Notes under the pieces: generated by a model
What the model was told of the DNA's origin: nothing
The model's input: only the letters and a program-made list of their open reading frames with translations
Databases searched by the model: none
Made by a program: the position numbers and the translations under genes
Assembly: GCF_017743935.1 (NCBI RefSeq)
Contig: NZ_JAGHRE010000009.1
Location: forward strand, 62,001 to 126,000
Source of the DNA: Tropicibacter sp. R16_0
Lineage (GTDB): Bacteria > Pseudomonadota > Alphaproteobacteria > Rhodobacterales > Rhodobacteraceae
Length of the DNA: 64,000 nt
Direction of reading: 5' to 3'
Shown: in pieces, positions 42,811 through 51,590 of the stretch
Numbering within the stretch: position 1 is the stretch's first letter
How the letters are laid out: each line of letters starts with the position of its first letter

Positions 42811-44595
42811 ATGGATCAGTTTACCATTAACCTGCTGTTTGTGGGCGCGTCCTTTGCGCTTTACATCGGCATCGCGATCTGGGCCCGGGCGGGTTCCACA
42901 TCAGAGTTCTACGCCGCCGGTCGCGGCGTTCACCCGGTCACCAACGGTATGGCGACAGCGGCTGACTGGATGTCGGCGGCTTCGTTCATTTCGATGGCGG
43001 GCCTCATCGCCTTTACCGGCTACGACAACTCCTCGTTCCTGATGGGTTGGACCGGTGGCTACGTGCTGCTGGCGCTGCTGCTTGCACCTTATCTGCGCAA
43101 GTTCGGCAAGTTCACCGTGTCGGAATTCATCGGCGACCGTTTCTACAGCCAGACCGCCCGCATCGTGGCCGTGATCTGTCTGATCGTTGCTTCGACCACC
43201 TATGTTATCGGTCAGATGACAGGCGTGGGCGTGGCCTTTGGTCGTTTCCTTGAGGTGTCGAACACCGCTGGTCTGCTGATCGGTGCCTGTGTCGTGTTTG
43301 CCTATGCCGTGTTCGGCGGCATGAAGGGTGTGACTTACACGCAGGTTGCTCAGTACTGCGTTCTGATCACCGCCTACACCATCCCGGCGATCTTCATCTC
43401 GCTGCAGCTGACCGGCAACCCGATCCCGGCCCTGGGCCTGTTCGGTGAGCATGCTGCGTCTGGTGAGCCGCTTCTGGCCAAGCTGGATGCCATCGTGGGT
43501 GAGTTGGGCTTCAAGGAATACACCGCACATCACGCCGACACGTTCAACATGGTGCTCTTCACCCTGTCGCTGATGATCGGTACTGCGGGTCTGCCCCACG
43601 TGATCATGCGCTTCTTTACCGTGCCGCGCGTTGCTGACGCCCGTTGGTCGGCTGGCTGGACCCTGGTGTTCATCGCCCTGCTGTATCTGACCGCGCCTGC
43701 GGTGGGTGCCATGGCACGCCTGAACATCACCGACATGATGTGGCCCAATGGTACGGACGGTGAGGCTGTTTCGGTCGAAATGATCGAGACCGACCCGCGC
43801 TATGACTGGATGGCGACCTGGCAGAAAACCGGTCTGCTGGACTGGGAAGACAAGAACGGCGACGGCAAGATTCAGTACTACAACGACAAAGCTGAATCGA
43901 TGCAGGCCAAAGCGGCTGAGAACGGCTGGGAAGGCAACGAGCTGACCAAGTTCAACCGTGACATCCTGGTTCTGGCCAACCCCGAGATTGCCAACCTGCC
44001 GGGTTGGGTGATCGGTCTGGTCGCGGCTGGTGGTCTTGCGGCTGCTCTGTCGACCGCTGCGGGCCTTCTCCTGGCGATCTCGTCGGCGGTGTCCCACGAC
44101 CTGATCAAGGGTGCAATCAACCCGAGCATCAGTGAAAAAGGCGAGCTGATGTCGGCCCGTGTCGCTATGGCCGTGGCCATCGCGGTGGCAACCTATCTGG
44201 GTCTGAACCCTCCGGGCTTTGCCGCGCAAACGGTTGCTCTGGCGTTCGGTCTGGCTGCTGCCTCGATCTTCCCGGCGTTGATGATGGGGATCTTCTCGAC
44301 CCGCGTTAACAACACCGGCGCCGTGGCTGGCATGCTGGCCGGTCTGATCGTCACACTGGTTTACATCTTCCTGCACAAGGGCTGGCTGTTCATTCCGGGC
44401 ACCAACTCCTTCACCGATGCGGACCCGCTGTTGGGCACCGTCAAGTCGACCTCGTTCGGCGCAATTGGTGCAGCGGTGAACTTTGCGGTCGCCTATGTCG
44501 TCTCCGGCATGACCAAAGAGACCCCGCAGGAGATCAAAGACCTGGTCGAAAGCGTCCGCATTCCCCGTGGCGCAGGCGCAGCTCAGGATCACTGA
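42811..44595 (+). CDS. Sodium:solute symporter, VC_2705 subfamily (probable acetate/short-chain acid uptake)
   Basis: The 594-residue carrier has about 13 spans and the SSS family core (SEFYAAGRGVHPVTNGMATAADWMSAASF; GLPHVIMRFFTVP; LSTAAGLLLAISSAVSHDL, in pieces). A subfamily-specific soluble insert, about residues 310-385, contains an EF-hand-like loop DKNGDGKI beginning at Asp347. Location between acs/adk and the DUF294 gene suggests acetate, propionate or a similar acid as substrate, by analogy with ActP. The DUF4212 gene immediately before encodes its partner. Confidence 0.92.
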   Translation: MDQFTINLLFVGASFALYIGIAIWARAGSTSEFYAAGRGVHPVTNGMATAADWMSAASFISMAGLIAFTGYDNSSFLMGWTGGYVLLALLLAPYLRKFGKFTVSEFIGDRFYSQTARIVAVICLIVASTTYVIGQMTGVGVAFGRFLEVSNTAGLLIGACVVFAYAVFGGMKGVTYTQVAQYCVLITAYTIPAIFISLQLTGNPIPALGLFGEHAASGEPLLAKLDAIVGELGFKEYTAHHADTFNMVLFTLSLMIGTAGLPHVIMRFFTVPRVADARWSAGWTLVFIALLYLTAPAVGAMARLNITDMMWPNGTDGEAVSVEMIETDPRYDWMATWQKTGLLDWEDKNGDGKIQYYNDKAESMQAKAAENGWEGNELTKFNRDILVLANPEIANLPGWVIGLVAAGGLAAALSTAAGLLLAISSAVSHDLIKGAINPSISEKGELMSARVAMAVAIAVATYLGLNPPGFAAQTVALAFGLAAASIFPALMMGIFSTRVNNTGAVAGMLAGLIVTLVYIFLHKGWLFIPGTNSFTDADPLLGTVKSTSFGAIGAAVNFAVAYVVSGMTKETPQEIKDLVESVRIPRGAGAAQDH

Positions 44596-44651
44596 TATGT
44601 GCCGCAGACCCTGTTCCCTCCCGATTGGGGTCTGCTTCAACTGACCATGGT

Positions 44652-44684
44652 CCCGCCCGGCGTTTTACCGGGCGGGGCTTTTTT
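44652..44684 (+). terminator. Intrinsic terminator after the symporter
   Basis: A 9-bp stem CCCGCCCGG/CCGGGCGGG with a 7-nt loop is followed by GC and six T. It ends the DUF4212-symporter transcript before the DUF294 gene; some read-through is likely because the next gene starts 25 bases later. Confidence 0.92.
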
Positions 44685-44708
44685 CCTTTTATCGCAGGCT
44701 GATGTCCC

Positions 44709-46532
44709 ATGCCCCTGACTCATGCGCAGATCACCCGTTTCCTGAAATCCGTGCACCCATATGATGCGCTGCCGGTTGCCGAGCTCGACACCATCGCGCC
44801 GCAGCTGGACGTTTGGGAGGTCGAGCGCGACTTTGCCGTCTATGACCTGGGCGAAGCGCTGCCGGGCCTCTTCATCGTCTACGAGGGCCAGATCGAGGTC
44901 ACGGATGAAAACGGCGTCGTGGTCTCGCACCTGGGGCTGCGAAATTCCTTTGGCGAACGGGGGTTGCTGCGCGACGGCAAGGCCGTCACCAGCGCCCGCG
45001 CCGACGCCCATTCCGTGCTGCTGGTTCTGCCACCTGCGCTCTTTTCCGATCTGATCGCCCGGCATGAGGTGGTCGCGAAATTCTTCAACCGCGCCCGCGC
45101 GCCCCGCACCCAACAAGAGACGCTGGCGACCAGCTCGGTTGACACGCTGATGGCCCATGACCCGGCCACCTGTTCGCCGGACGACACCGTTCAGGCCGCC
45201 GCGCAGCTGATGCGCGAGCGCCGGATTTCCTCGCTCTGCGTAACGCAAGATGGCGCGTTGCGCGGTATCCTGACCACCCGAGATCTGTCGGGCAAAGTGG
45301 TGGCACAGGCCCTGCCCGCGACGACCCCGGTGGCGCAGATCATGACCGCTGATCCCCTGACACTCTCGCCTTCGGCCATCGGCTCAGACGTGCTGCACGC
45401 GATGATGGAGCATCACATCGGCCATATCCCGATCACCCAAGGCGACTGCGTTGTGGGTATCGTCACCCAAACCGACCTGACCCGCTATCAGGCGGTGAGT
45501 TCTGCCGAACTGGTCAGCCAGATCGCCAAGGCGACCACGGCAGACGAGATGGCCAAGGTCACCGCAGAAATTCCGCAGCTGCTGGTGCAGTTGGTGGCCA
45601 GCGGCAACCGGCATGAAGTTGTGACGCGGCTGATCACCGACATCGCCGACACTGCCACCCGCCGCCTGCTGGCGCTGGCCGAGGCCAAGCTGGGTCCTGC
45701 CCCGGTCCCCTATCTGTGGCTGGCCTGTGGCAGCCAAGGGCGGCAGGAGCAGACAGGCGTGAGCGATCAGGACAATTGCCTGATGCTGGACGATGCGGTG
45801 ACGGACGCTGACATGGCCTATTTCGCAGAGCTGGCGAAGTTCGTCAGCGATGGCCTTGATACCTGTGGCTATTTCTACTGCCCCGGCGACATGATGGCCA
45901 CGAACCCGCGCTGGTGTCAGCCGGTCCGCGTCTGGCGCGAGTACTTCGAAGGCTGGATCGCCAAACCCAACCCCGAGGCGCAGATGCTGGCCAGTGTCAT
46001 GTTTGACCTGCGCCCGATCGGGGGCAGCTTTGACCTGTTTGCCGATCTGCAAGACAAGACGCTCAAGGCCGCCAGTTCGAATTCGATCTTTGTGGCCCAC
46101 ATGATCTCAAACTCTCTGAAGCACACGCCGCCCTTGGGTCTGCTGCGCGGGTTCGCCACTATCCGCTCGGGCGAGCACCGCAATACGCTGGATTTGAAGC
46201 ACAATGGCGTGGTGCCGGTCGTTGATTTAGGGCGCATCTACGCGTTGCAGGGGCAACTGACAGTGGCAGGCACCCGCGCGCGACTTCAAGCGGCACAAGA
46301 GACTGGTGTGCTCAGCCCGTCAGGTGCACGCGATCTGCTCGATGCCTATGATCTGATCGCCGAGACGCGGTTAGAGCATCAGGTGACGCGGATCAAAGCG
46401 GGGCTCGCCCCCGACAACTATCTTGCCCCCACAGATTTGTCGGACTTTGAGCGAAGTCATCTGCGCGACGCCTTTGTCGTGGTAAAGACGATGCAATCGG
46501 CGGTGGGGCATGGCAAGGGCATGCTGGGCTGA
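44709..46532 (+). CDS. cNMP-binding/CBS/DUF294 nucleotidyltransferase-like protein
   Basis: The 607-residue protein has four parts: a cyclic-nucleotide-binding-like domain (about 1-125), two CBS domains (about 140-262), a DUF294 nucleotidyltransferase-like domain with CGSQGRQEQTGVSDQDN (Gly341-Asn356, the G-S-x-G-R...D-x-D pattern of GlnD) and a C-terminal DUF294-associated helical domain. It is probably a cytosolic nucleotide sensor that modifies or regulates a partner. The same neighbour set (symporter, DUF294, exonuclease) recurs in gammaproteobacteria near acs. The modified target is unknown. Confidence 0.9.
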   Translation: MPLTHAQITRFLKSVHPYDALPVAELDTIAPQLDVWEVERDFAVYDLGEALPGLFIVYEGQIEVTDENGVVVSHLGLRNSFGERGLLRDGKAVTSARADAHSVLLVLPPALFSDLIARHEVVAKFFNRARAPRTQQETLATSSVDTLMAHDPATCSPDDTVQAAAQLMRERRISSLCVTQDGALRGILTTRDLSGKVVAQALPATTPVAQIMTADPLTLSPSAIGSDVLHAMMEHHIGHIPITQGDCVVGIVTQTDLTRYQAVSSAELVSQIAKATTADEMAKVTAEIPQLLVQLVASGNRHEVVTRLITDIADTATRRLLALAEAKLGPAPVPYLWLACGSQGRQEQTGVSDQDNCLMLDDAVTDADMAYFAELAKFVSDGLDTCGYFYCPGDMMATNPRWCQPVRVWREYFEGWIAKPNPEAQMLASVMFDLRPIGGSFDLFADLQDKTLKAASSNSIFVAHMISNSLKHTPPLGLLRGFATIRSGEHRNTLDLKHNGVVPVVDLGRIYALQGQLTVAGTRARLQAAQETGVLSPSGARDLLDAYDLIAETRLEHQVTRIKAGLAPDNYLAPTDLSDFERSHLRDAFVVVKTMQSAVGHGKGMLG

Positions 46533-46542
46533 AAGTGCGGGA

Positions 46543-46575
46543 GCCTCCGGCGGGAGTATTTGGGAAAAGATGAAG
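46543..46575. repeat. Roseobacter-type intergenic motif
   Basis: GCCTCCGGCGGGAGTATTT followed by GGGAAAAGATGAAG lies in the 65-bp gap after the DUF294 gene. A looser copy (GGTGGGGAGTATTTCAGGAAAAA) is at 38185-38207, next to the dctP terminator. I recall this motif as frequent between genes of this bacterial group. Its function is unknown. Confidence 0.5.
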
Positions 46576-46597
46576 ACCAAGGGTTGGAGATAGAGGC

Positions 46598-47116
46598 ATG
46601 TTTCTGGAATTGATCGCAACCGTGTTTGCCGGGCTCGCTGCTGCGGGCGTGATGATGTTGGTCGGGCGTTGGGTTCCTGGTCTGCCCCGATGGTTGACGC
46701 CAGTGGCCGCTGGTGGCGCGATGATTGCCGTCACGATCGCCAGCGAATATGGCTGGTACCAGCGCACGCGCGCCTCATTGCCAGCCGAATTCATGGTCAT
46801 TGAGACGGTTGAAAACCAGGCCATGTATCGCCCCTGGACCTATGTCGTGCCTTTTGTCGATCGCTTTGCCGCTGTCGACACGGCCTCGGTCCAGACCCAC
46901 AGCACACGGCCTGATCAGCGCTTGGCCGAGCTGTATTTCATGGGCCGGTGGGCACCTGTGTCCAAGCTGCCCGTGGCCGTCGATTGCGCCGGTTCGCGGC
47001 GCGCCAATCTGGCTGACGGGGTAGAGTTTGACGCCGACGGAAACGTCAGTGGCGCGTCCTGGATTTCGGTGGCCCCTGACGACAGTGTTGTTGCGGCGGT
47101 TTGCGGGGTATCGTGA
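46598..47116 (+). CDS. Small membrane protein of the acetate module, unknown function
   Basis: This 172-residue protein has two N-terminal spans (about 3-25 and 35-50) followed by a periplasmic domain with two cysteines (VDCAGSRR and AAVCGVS). No known family is recognised. Its TGA overlaps the ATG of the exonuclease gene by one base, so the two are coupled. The periplasmic part may contact the symporter or the membrane-bound exonuclease; this is inference. Confidence 0.8.
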   Translation: MFLELIATVFAGLAAAGVMMLVGRWVPGLPRWLTPVAAGGAMIAVTIASEYGWYQRTRASLPAEFMVIETVENQAMYRPWTYVVPFVDRFAAVDTASVQTHSTRPDQRLAELYFMGRWAPVSKLPVAVDCAGSRRANLADGVEFDADGNVSGASWISVAPDDSVVAAVCGVS

Positions 47117-48528
47117 TGCTTGCCAATCTGAGCCTGCGCCTGCGTATCTTCCTGTTTTTCTGCCTGATCGCCCTTGGCGGCGTGACGGTGGTGCTTGTCT
47201 CGCTCTATCTGGGCCTGCAACGCAGCGTCGACGCCGGGCTGGCTGGCGGGTTCACCTTTGCCGCAATCCTGGCGAGCTTTGGCCTGTTGGCCTTGAGCGC
47301 GGGCATCTGGTTGCTTTTTGACGAAAACGTCGCGAAACCCATTGAAAAAGTAGCCGCGCTCATGCGGGTGCGCGCCCATTCGGATGCCGAAACGGACATC
47401 GATCCCGAGTTGGCCCGCTACCTTGGCGATCTGGCACCGGCTGCTGCGGGTCTTGCGGATCGTGCTGGCAACGCGGCACAGGATCTGGCCGCGAACCTTG
47501 CCGATCACACGGCGCAGCTGGCGGCGGAACGGGATCAGCTGACGGCGCTGCTGACGGATATCCCCGTGGCGATGACCGTGCTGAGCGCCGATCTGAACAT
47601 CGTGCTTTATGACGGGCAATCGGCGGACCTGTTGGCACGGATCGCACAGCCGCGACTGAATGCGCCCCTGACCGACTATTTTGAACCAGAGGCCCTGGAC
47701 AAGGCGCGCGCGCAGGTAAACCGCAGCGGATTGCCAGTTCGATGTGTCCTGACCAGCCTCCATGGCGGGTTGAGCTGCCCGGCCCTGATGCGGCCACTGG
47801 ACGGTGCGCCGGGGTATCTGCTGTCCTTTGAAGCGACCGAGCCCCAACTCTCTACCGAGCAGCCCCGCCCGCTGGTCTATGACTTCAACCTTTTGGAAAC
47901 CGCAGGCCAGGCCCGGACCGAGGACACGCCCCTGTCGGAACTGACCTTTGCGGTTTTTGACACCGAGACCACCGGGCTGTTGCCGCACAAGGATGACATC
48001 GTGCAAATCGGGGCCCTGCGGATGGTGCGCGGCAAGATTGTCGAGGGTGAAGCCTTTGACACGCTGGTTGACCCCAAACGCCCGATCCCCGCGACCTCAA
48101 GCGCGGTGCACGGCATCACGGATGCGATGGTTGCCGGTGCGCCGGATGTGATCCAGGCGGCGCGCGGGTTCCACGGCTTTGCCAGCGGCGCGGTTCTGGT
48201 CGCTCACAATGCGCCCTTTGACCTGGCCTTTCTGCGCAGGCAGGCCGAGGCCTGTGGCGTGACATGGGATCACCCGGTTCTGGATACGGTTCTGTTGTCC
48301 GCCGTGCTGTTTGGCGCCAGCGAAACCCACACCCTGGATGCGATCTGTGATCGGCTGGGCATCGTGATCGAAGACCGTGACCGGCATACGGCCCTGGGGG
48401 ACGCCCGCGCCACGGCACAGGTGCTGGCCTGCATGATCCCCATGCTCGAGGCGCGCGGGGTGCGCACCTTTGGAGAAGTTGTGACTGAAACCAAAAAACA
48501 TGGTCGCCTGCTGCAGGACTTGAACTAA
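47116..48528 (+). CDS. Membrane-anchored PAS-like and DEDDh exonuclease protein
   Basis: The 470-residue protein carries two membrane spans (about 9-35 and 45-67), a HAMP/coiled-coil-like linker (70-145), a PAS-like domain (about 145-240), and a C-terminal DnaQ-type 3'-5' exonuclease domain (276-450). Catalytic residues of the DEDDh group are visible: Asp282 and Glu284 (FDTETTG), Asp369 (HNAPFDLAF), His424 and Asp429 (RHTALGDA). This ties a sensor-like membrane module to nuclease activity; DNA polymerase epsilon function is unlikely. The start at 47116 overlaps the preceding stop; a TTG 15 bases upstream is less likely. Confidence 0.88.
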   Translation: MLANLSLRLRIFLFFCLIALGGVTVVLVSLYLGLQRSVDAGLAGGFTFAAILASFGLLALSAGIWLLFDENVAKPIEKVAALMRVRAHSDAETDIDPELARYLGDLAPAAAGLADRAGNAAQDLAANLADHTAQLAAERDQLTALLTDIPVAMTVLSADLNIVLYDGQSADLLARIAQPRLNAPLTDYFEPEALDKARAQVNRSGLPVRCVLTSLHGGLSCPALMRPLDGAPGYLLSFEATEPQLSTEQPRPLVYDFNLLETAGQARTEDTPLSELTFAVFDTETTGLLPHKDDIVQIGALRMVRGKIVEGEAFDTLVDPKRPIPATSSAVHGITDAMVAGAPDVIQAARGFHGFASGAVLVAHNAPFDLAFLRRQAEACGVTWDHPVLDTVLLSAVLFGASETHTLDAICDRLGIVIEDRDRHTALGDARATAQVLACMIPMLEARGVRTFGEVVTETKKHGRLLQDLN

Positions 48529-48588
48529 ACCGTGGACAAGGCGCGCGGCCCGTGGCACGTGGGCCAAGACCATCAGGACAGGCGCGCG

Positions 48589-49089
48589 ATGACCGAAACC
48601 CATTTCACCCCCGGCCCGGACACCACCCTTGCCTTTCGCGAGGCACTTGGTTGCTTCGGCACCGGTGTGACCGTTGTGACCACCATGACGCCGCAAGGGC
48701 CGATGGCGATCACGGTCAATTCCTTTACCTCAGTGTCGCTGGATCCTGCTTTGGTGTTGTGGTGCCCGGCCAAGACCTCAGCCCGGTACGCCGAATTCAT
48801 GGCCGCCCAGCATTACGTCATCCATGTCATGGCCGAGGATCAGCACAGCGTCGCCAAGGGTTTTGCCATGGATGGTGCGGATTTCTCGGTCGCAGACTGG
48901 ACACCTAGCCAAACCGGCGCCCCTTTGCTGAGCGGGTGCCTGGCGCGGTTCGAGTGCAGCCAGCACGCGGTGCATGATGCGGGCGATCATTCGATCATCG
49001 TGGGTCAGGTGAATGCAGCGATGCATCGCCCCGGTCGCGGATTGATCTTCAAACGCGGGCAATACGGGGACTTTGCGCCGCGCGGCTGA
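48589..49089 (+). CDS. Flavin reductase-like FMN-binding protein
   Basis: This 166-residue protein has the split-barrel flavin reductase fold: LGCFGTGVTVVTTMTPQGP, AITVNSFTSVSLDPALVLWCP and a C-terminal HSIIVGQVNAAMHRPGRGLIFKRGQYG. Such enzymes supply reduced FMN to a monooxygenase or act alone on small substrates. No partner oxygenase is adjacent. The ATG at 48589 gives the standard N-terminus; a GTG at 48532 would add 19 residues without similarity. Confidence 0.88.
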   Translation: MTETHFTPGPDTTLAFREALGCFGTGVTVVTTMTPQGPMAITVNSFTSVSLDPALVLWCPAKTSARYAEFMAAQHYVIHVMAEDQHSVAKGFAMDGADFSVADWTPSQTGAPLLSGCLARFECSQHAVHDAGDHSIIVGQVNAAMHRPGRGLIFKRGQYGDFAPRG

Positions 49090-49566
49090 CTAGTCGTCGG
49101 TGACGTGCACCGCCAGCAAGTCGAGTTCTGCCTCTTGCGGTTCGATCACCCGATACGCCTCGCGCACGCCACCCTCGGCCAACTCTCGCGCCACAGTCAG
49201 CAAGGTGTTGGCGTCATGTTCGTCACACAGATCAACCATCTGATCGATCTCTTCTTGCGCCACTGACAGGGCCGCCTCGACCGACGGTGCGCCGTAAAGA
49301 TCCACGAAATGCTGTGCCAGCGCTTGCTCTGCCGCCTCGCGTTCTGCCGGTTCGATCTGCGTCACGGCCACAAATGTCACCCGGCCAAAGGTTTCCAGGC
49401 CCAGCCAGCCGTTTGAAAACGCCTGCCGGGCTTTTCCTTCCAGATCGCCCTCGGACCAGTTCGAGAACTCGAAGCCCCCGGAAATGCACAGCTCGCCGGT
49501 GCGGGCTGGCGAGTGAAACACGTTTCTGTCGCTGTCGTCGAAATGGATGGCCCGGGCCAGTTTCAT
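49090..49566 (-). CDS. DUF6505-like conserved protein
   Basis: This 158-residue acidic protein is conserved in this group as I recall it under DUF6505; function unknown. Features are KLARAIHFDDSDRNVFHSPARTGELCISGGFEF at the N-terminus and a long acidic helical C-terminal region. It overlaps the upstream BirA-like gene by 4 bases and forms an operon with it, mrp and the DUF6494-like gene, so a link with cofactor or Fe-S handling is possible. Confidence 0.7.
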   Translation of the reverse strand: MKLARAIHFDDSDRNVFHSPARTGELCISGGFEFSNWSEGDLEGKARQAFSNGWLGLETFGRVTFVAVTQIEPAEREAAEQALAQHFVDLYGAPSVEAALSVAQEEIDQMVDLCDEHDANTLLTVARELAEGGVREAYRVIEPQEAELDLLAVHVTDD

Positions 49567-50270
49567 GTCTCATCCTCCAACAGCGTGCTCAACGGGACAA
49601 GCGACGTCGCCTCACCCTCGCGCACCAGCATTCCGAAATCTTCGTCCACGCCCAAAAAGGTGCCCTCGTGCCCGGCGCGTTGCACGGGCTCGCCCACACC
49701 CTGCACCAGCCCCATCCACTCGGCGTGCAGCGGCGCATTGCCTTCGGCGTCCCAGCGGTTGATCCAGACCAGCGTGTGCCGCGCCCAGCTTTCCAGCAAG
49801 GCCAGCGGCTCCACCTCGGCGCAACCCTCATCATAAAGCGCGGTGATATCGGGATTTGCGCCAGGATCCTCCCCGGTTTGCAAAATGGTGATGTCGATCC
49901 CGACGACCAGCCAATCAGGCACCTGATCTGGCGCTTGGGTCGATGCCGCAACCCGCAACCGCCCGCAGCGTGCGCCGTTGACACGGATCACGCCATCCCA
50001 ACCTAGATGTACCGCAACCTCGGGCGGGGCCAAAGCACCCAGGGCGTTCTGGAACCCCACAGCGCAGAGCGGCAGCATCACCATCGCCTGTTCCAACGCC
50101 ACTTCGGGGGCAAAGACCAGCGCAGCGCGCAGACGATCGGCCTGCACCGAATGCACGACGCTGCCGCCATCGCAGCCCAGCGCCGCAAGCGCCTGCGCCT
50201 TGTCGAAAGGATCCTCTCCGCCACTTGCGGGATGTCCCTGCATCAGTGGCGGAAAGGTGGGTGTCATCAA
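49563..50270 (-). CDS. Biotin/lipoate-protein-ligase-like protein with DUF4444 tail
   Basis: The 235-residue protein has a BirA/LplA-like fold: ALVFAPEVALEQAMVMLPLCAVGFQNALGALAPPEVAVHLGWDGVIRVNG (in pieces) and a later GRLRVAAST. The C-terminal 60 residues (GTFLGVDEDFGMLVREGE) form the SH3-like DUF4444 module of BirA-like proteins. The canonical GRGR biotin-adenylate loop is not seen, so ligase activity is uncertain. It overlaps mrp by 4 bases. Confidence 0.82.
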   Translation of the reverse strand: MMTPTFPPLMQGHPASGGEDPFDKAQALAALGCDGGSVVHSVQADRLRAALVFAPEVALEQAMVMLPLCAVGFQNALGALAPPEVAVHLGWDGVIRVNGARCGRLRVAASTQAPDQVPDWLVVGIDITILQTGEDPGANPDITALYDEGCAEVEPLALLESWARHTLVWINRWDAEGNAPLHAEWMGLVQGVGEPVQRAGHEGTFLGVDEDFGMLVREGEATSLVPLSTLLEDET

Positions 50271-51328
50271 GCCTGCCCCTTGGCGATCATGTCACGGGCA
50301 ATGGCACGGAACTTTTCGGCCTGCGGGCTGTCAGGCTTGCTGACCACAATCGGCGCGCCCCCATCGGCTGCCAGGCGCACGTCCAGATGCAAGGGGATCT
50401 CACCCATCAGCGGCACACCAAGCTTTTCAGCCTCGGCCGCGACGCCACCATGACCAAAGATGTGCTCTTCATGGCCGCAGTTCGAGCAGATGTGCGTCGA
50501 CATGTTCTCGATCATGCCCAGGATCGGCGTCTTGGTCTGGCGGAACATGTCGATGCCCTTGCGCGCGTCGATCAGAGCCACGTCCTGCGGGGTCGAAACC
50601 ACGATGGCGCCGTCCAGGGCGAACTTCTGCGTGAGGGTCAACTGCACGTCCCCGGTGCCAGGCGGCAGATCGACGATCAGCACATCCAATGCGCCCCACT
50701 GCACCTGGTTCATCATCTGCTGCAACGCGCCCATCAGCATCGGACCACGCCAGACAACCGCCTGCCCTTCGTTGGTCATCAGGCCCATGGACATCATGGT
50801 CACGCCATGGTTGCGCAGCGGCAGGATGGTCTTGCCATCCGGGCTGGCCGGACGGCCCGAAACACCCAACATCCGCGGTTGCGAGGGGCCATAGACGTCC
50901 GCGTCGAGCAATCCCACCCGGCGGCCTTCGGCGGCAAGCGCACAGGCCAGGTTGGCAGAGACGGTGGATTTGCCCACCCCGCCCTTGCCGCTTGCAATCG
51001 CCACGATGCGATCCACGCCCGCAACAGGCGCCGGACCGGTTTGCGAGGGTTTGGGCTTGGGTTTCAGATCCGGTGGAGCCTTTTCCGAATGCGCGGTCAT
51101 CATCGCGGTGACCTTGGCCACGCCATCGACCATTTGCGCCGCCTGCTCGGCCGCCGCGCGCACCGGCTCCATCCGCTCGGCCATCTTGGGGTCGACCTCG
51201 ATGACAAAGCGCACGGTGTCACCTTCGACGTTCAGCGCACGCACCACGCCAGCGCTCACAATGTCCTGCCCGCTGACCGGGTCAGTGATCTTCTTCAGGT
51301 TCGCCAGAACCGCATCGCGCAGGCTCAT
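50267..51328 (-). CDS. mrp: Mrp/NBP35/ApbC-type iron-sulfur carrier ATPase
   Basis: This 353-residue P-loop ATPase has an N-terminal MIP18/DUF59-like domain (about 1-85), deviant Walker A SGKGGVGKST, LLDADVYGPSQPRMLG, LIVDLPPGTGDVQLTL and the CxxC pair in HICSNCGHEEHIFG that holds a bridging [4Fe-4S] cluster. It assembles or transfers clusters to apo-proteins, possibly to the formate dehydrogenase region nearby, though that link is only positional. It overlaps the DUF6494-like gene by 4 bases. Confidence 0.93.
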   Translation of the reverse strand: MSLRDAVLANLKKITDPVSGQDIVSAGVVRALNVEGDTVRFVIEVDPKMAERMEPVRAAAEQAAQMVDGVAKVTAMMTAHSEKAPPDLKPKPKPSQTGPAPVAGVDRIVAIASGKGGVGKSTVSANLACALAAEGRRVGLLDADVYGPSQPRMLGVSGRPASPDGKTILPLRNHGVTMMSMGLMTNEGQAVVWRGPMLMGALQQMMNQVQWGALDVLIVDLPPGTGDVQLTLTQKFALDGAIVVSTPQDVALIDARKGIDMFRQTKTPILGMIENMSTHICSNCGHEEHIFGHGGVAAEAEKLGVPLMGEIPLHLDVRLAADGGAPIVVSKPDSPQAEKFRAIARDMIAKGQA

Positions 51329-51522
51329 GCGTCGCCATCCTTGATCTGACCTGTGACCACATGCTCGACCTCAAGCCCATCGATGGTCAGCACCACCTTG
51401 GCCTCAAAGCTGCCGCCGCTCGGCGCGCCCGCCTTGCGCAGCCCCTCTTCGATGGCCTGCTGGCTGGTCACGCCAACCTGTTTCAGGAACTTGCGCATGG
51501 ACATGTTGTAATCGCCGCTCAT
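51325..51522 (-). CDS. DUF6494-like small protein
   Basis: This 65-residue protein has MSMRKFLKQVGVTSQQAIEEGLRKA and FEAKVVLTIDGLEVEHVVTG, as I recall for DUF6494 proteins next to mrp. The helix-then-strands layout suggests a small alpha/beta domain. Function unknown. It is the first gene of the mrp operon. Confidence 0.75.
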   Translation of the reverse strand: MSGDYNMSMRKFLKQVGVTSQQAIEEGLRKAGAPSGGSFEAKVVLTIDGLEVEHVVTGQIKDGDA

Positions 51523-51590
51523 CGCATGGGTCTCCGTTCATTCATTTCCTGTATTTGACGCACCATACCTTGCCGCCCTAGGCTTGTACC

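Noticed and set aside
42901-44640. 579-codon minus-strand frame across the symporter
   Set aside because: It is antisense to a clear membrane carrier; the His/Gln/Arg-rich translation is typical of a shadow frame.
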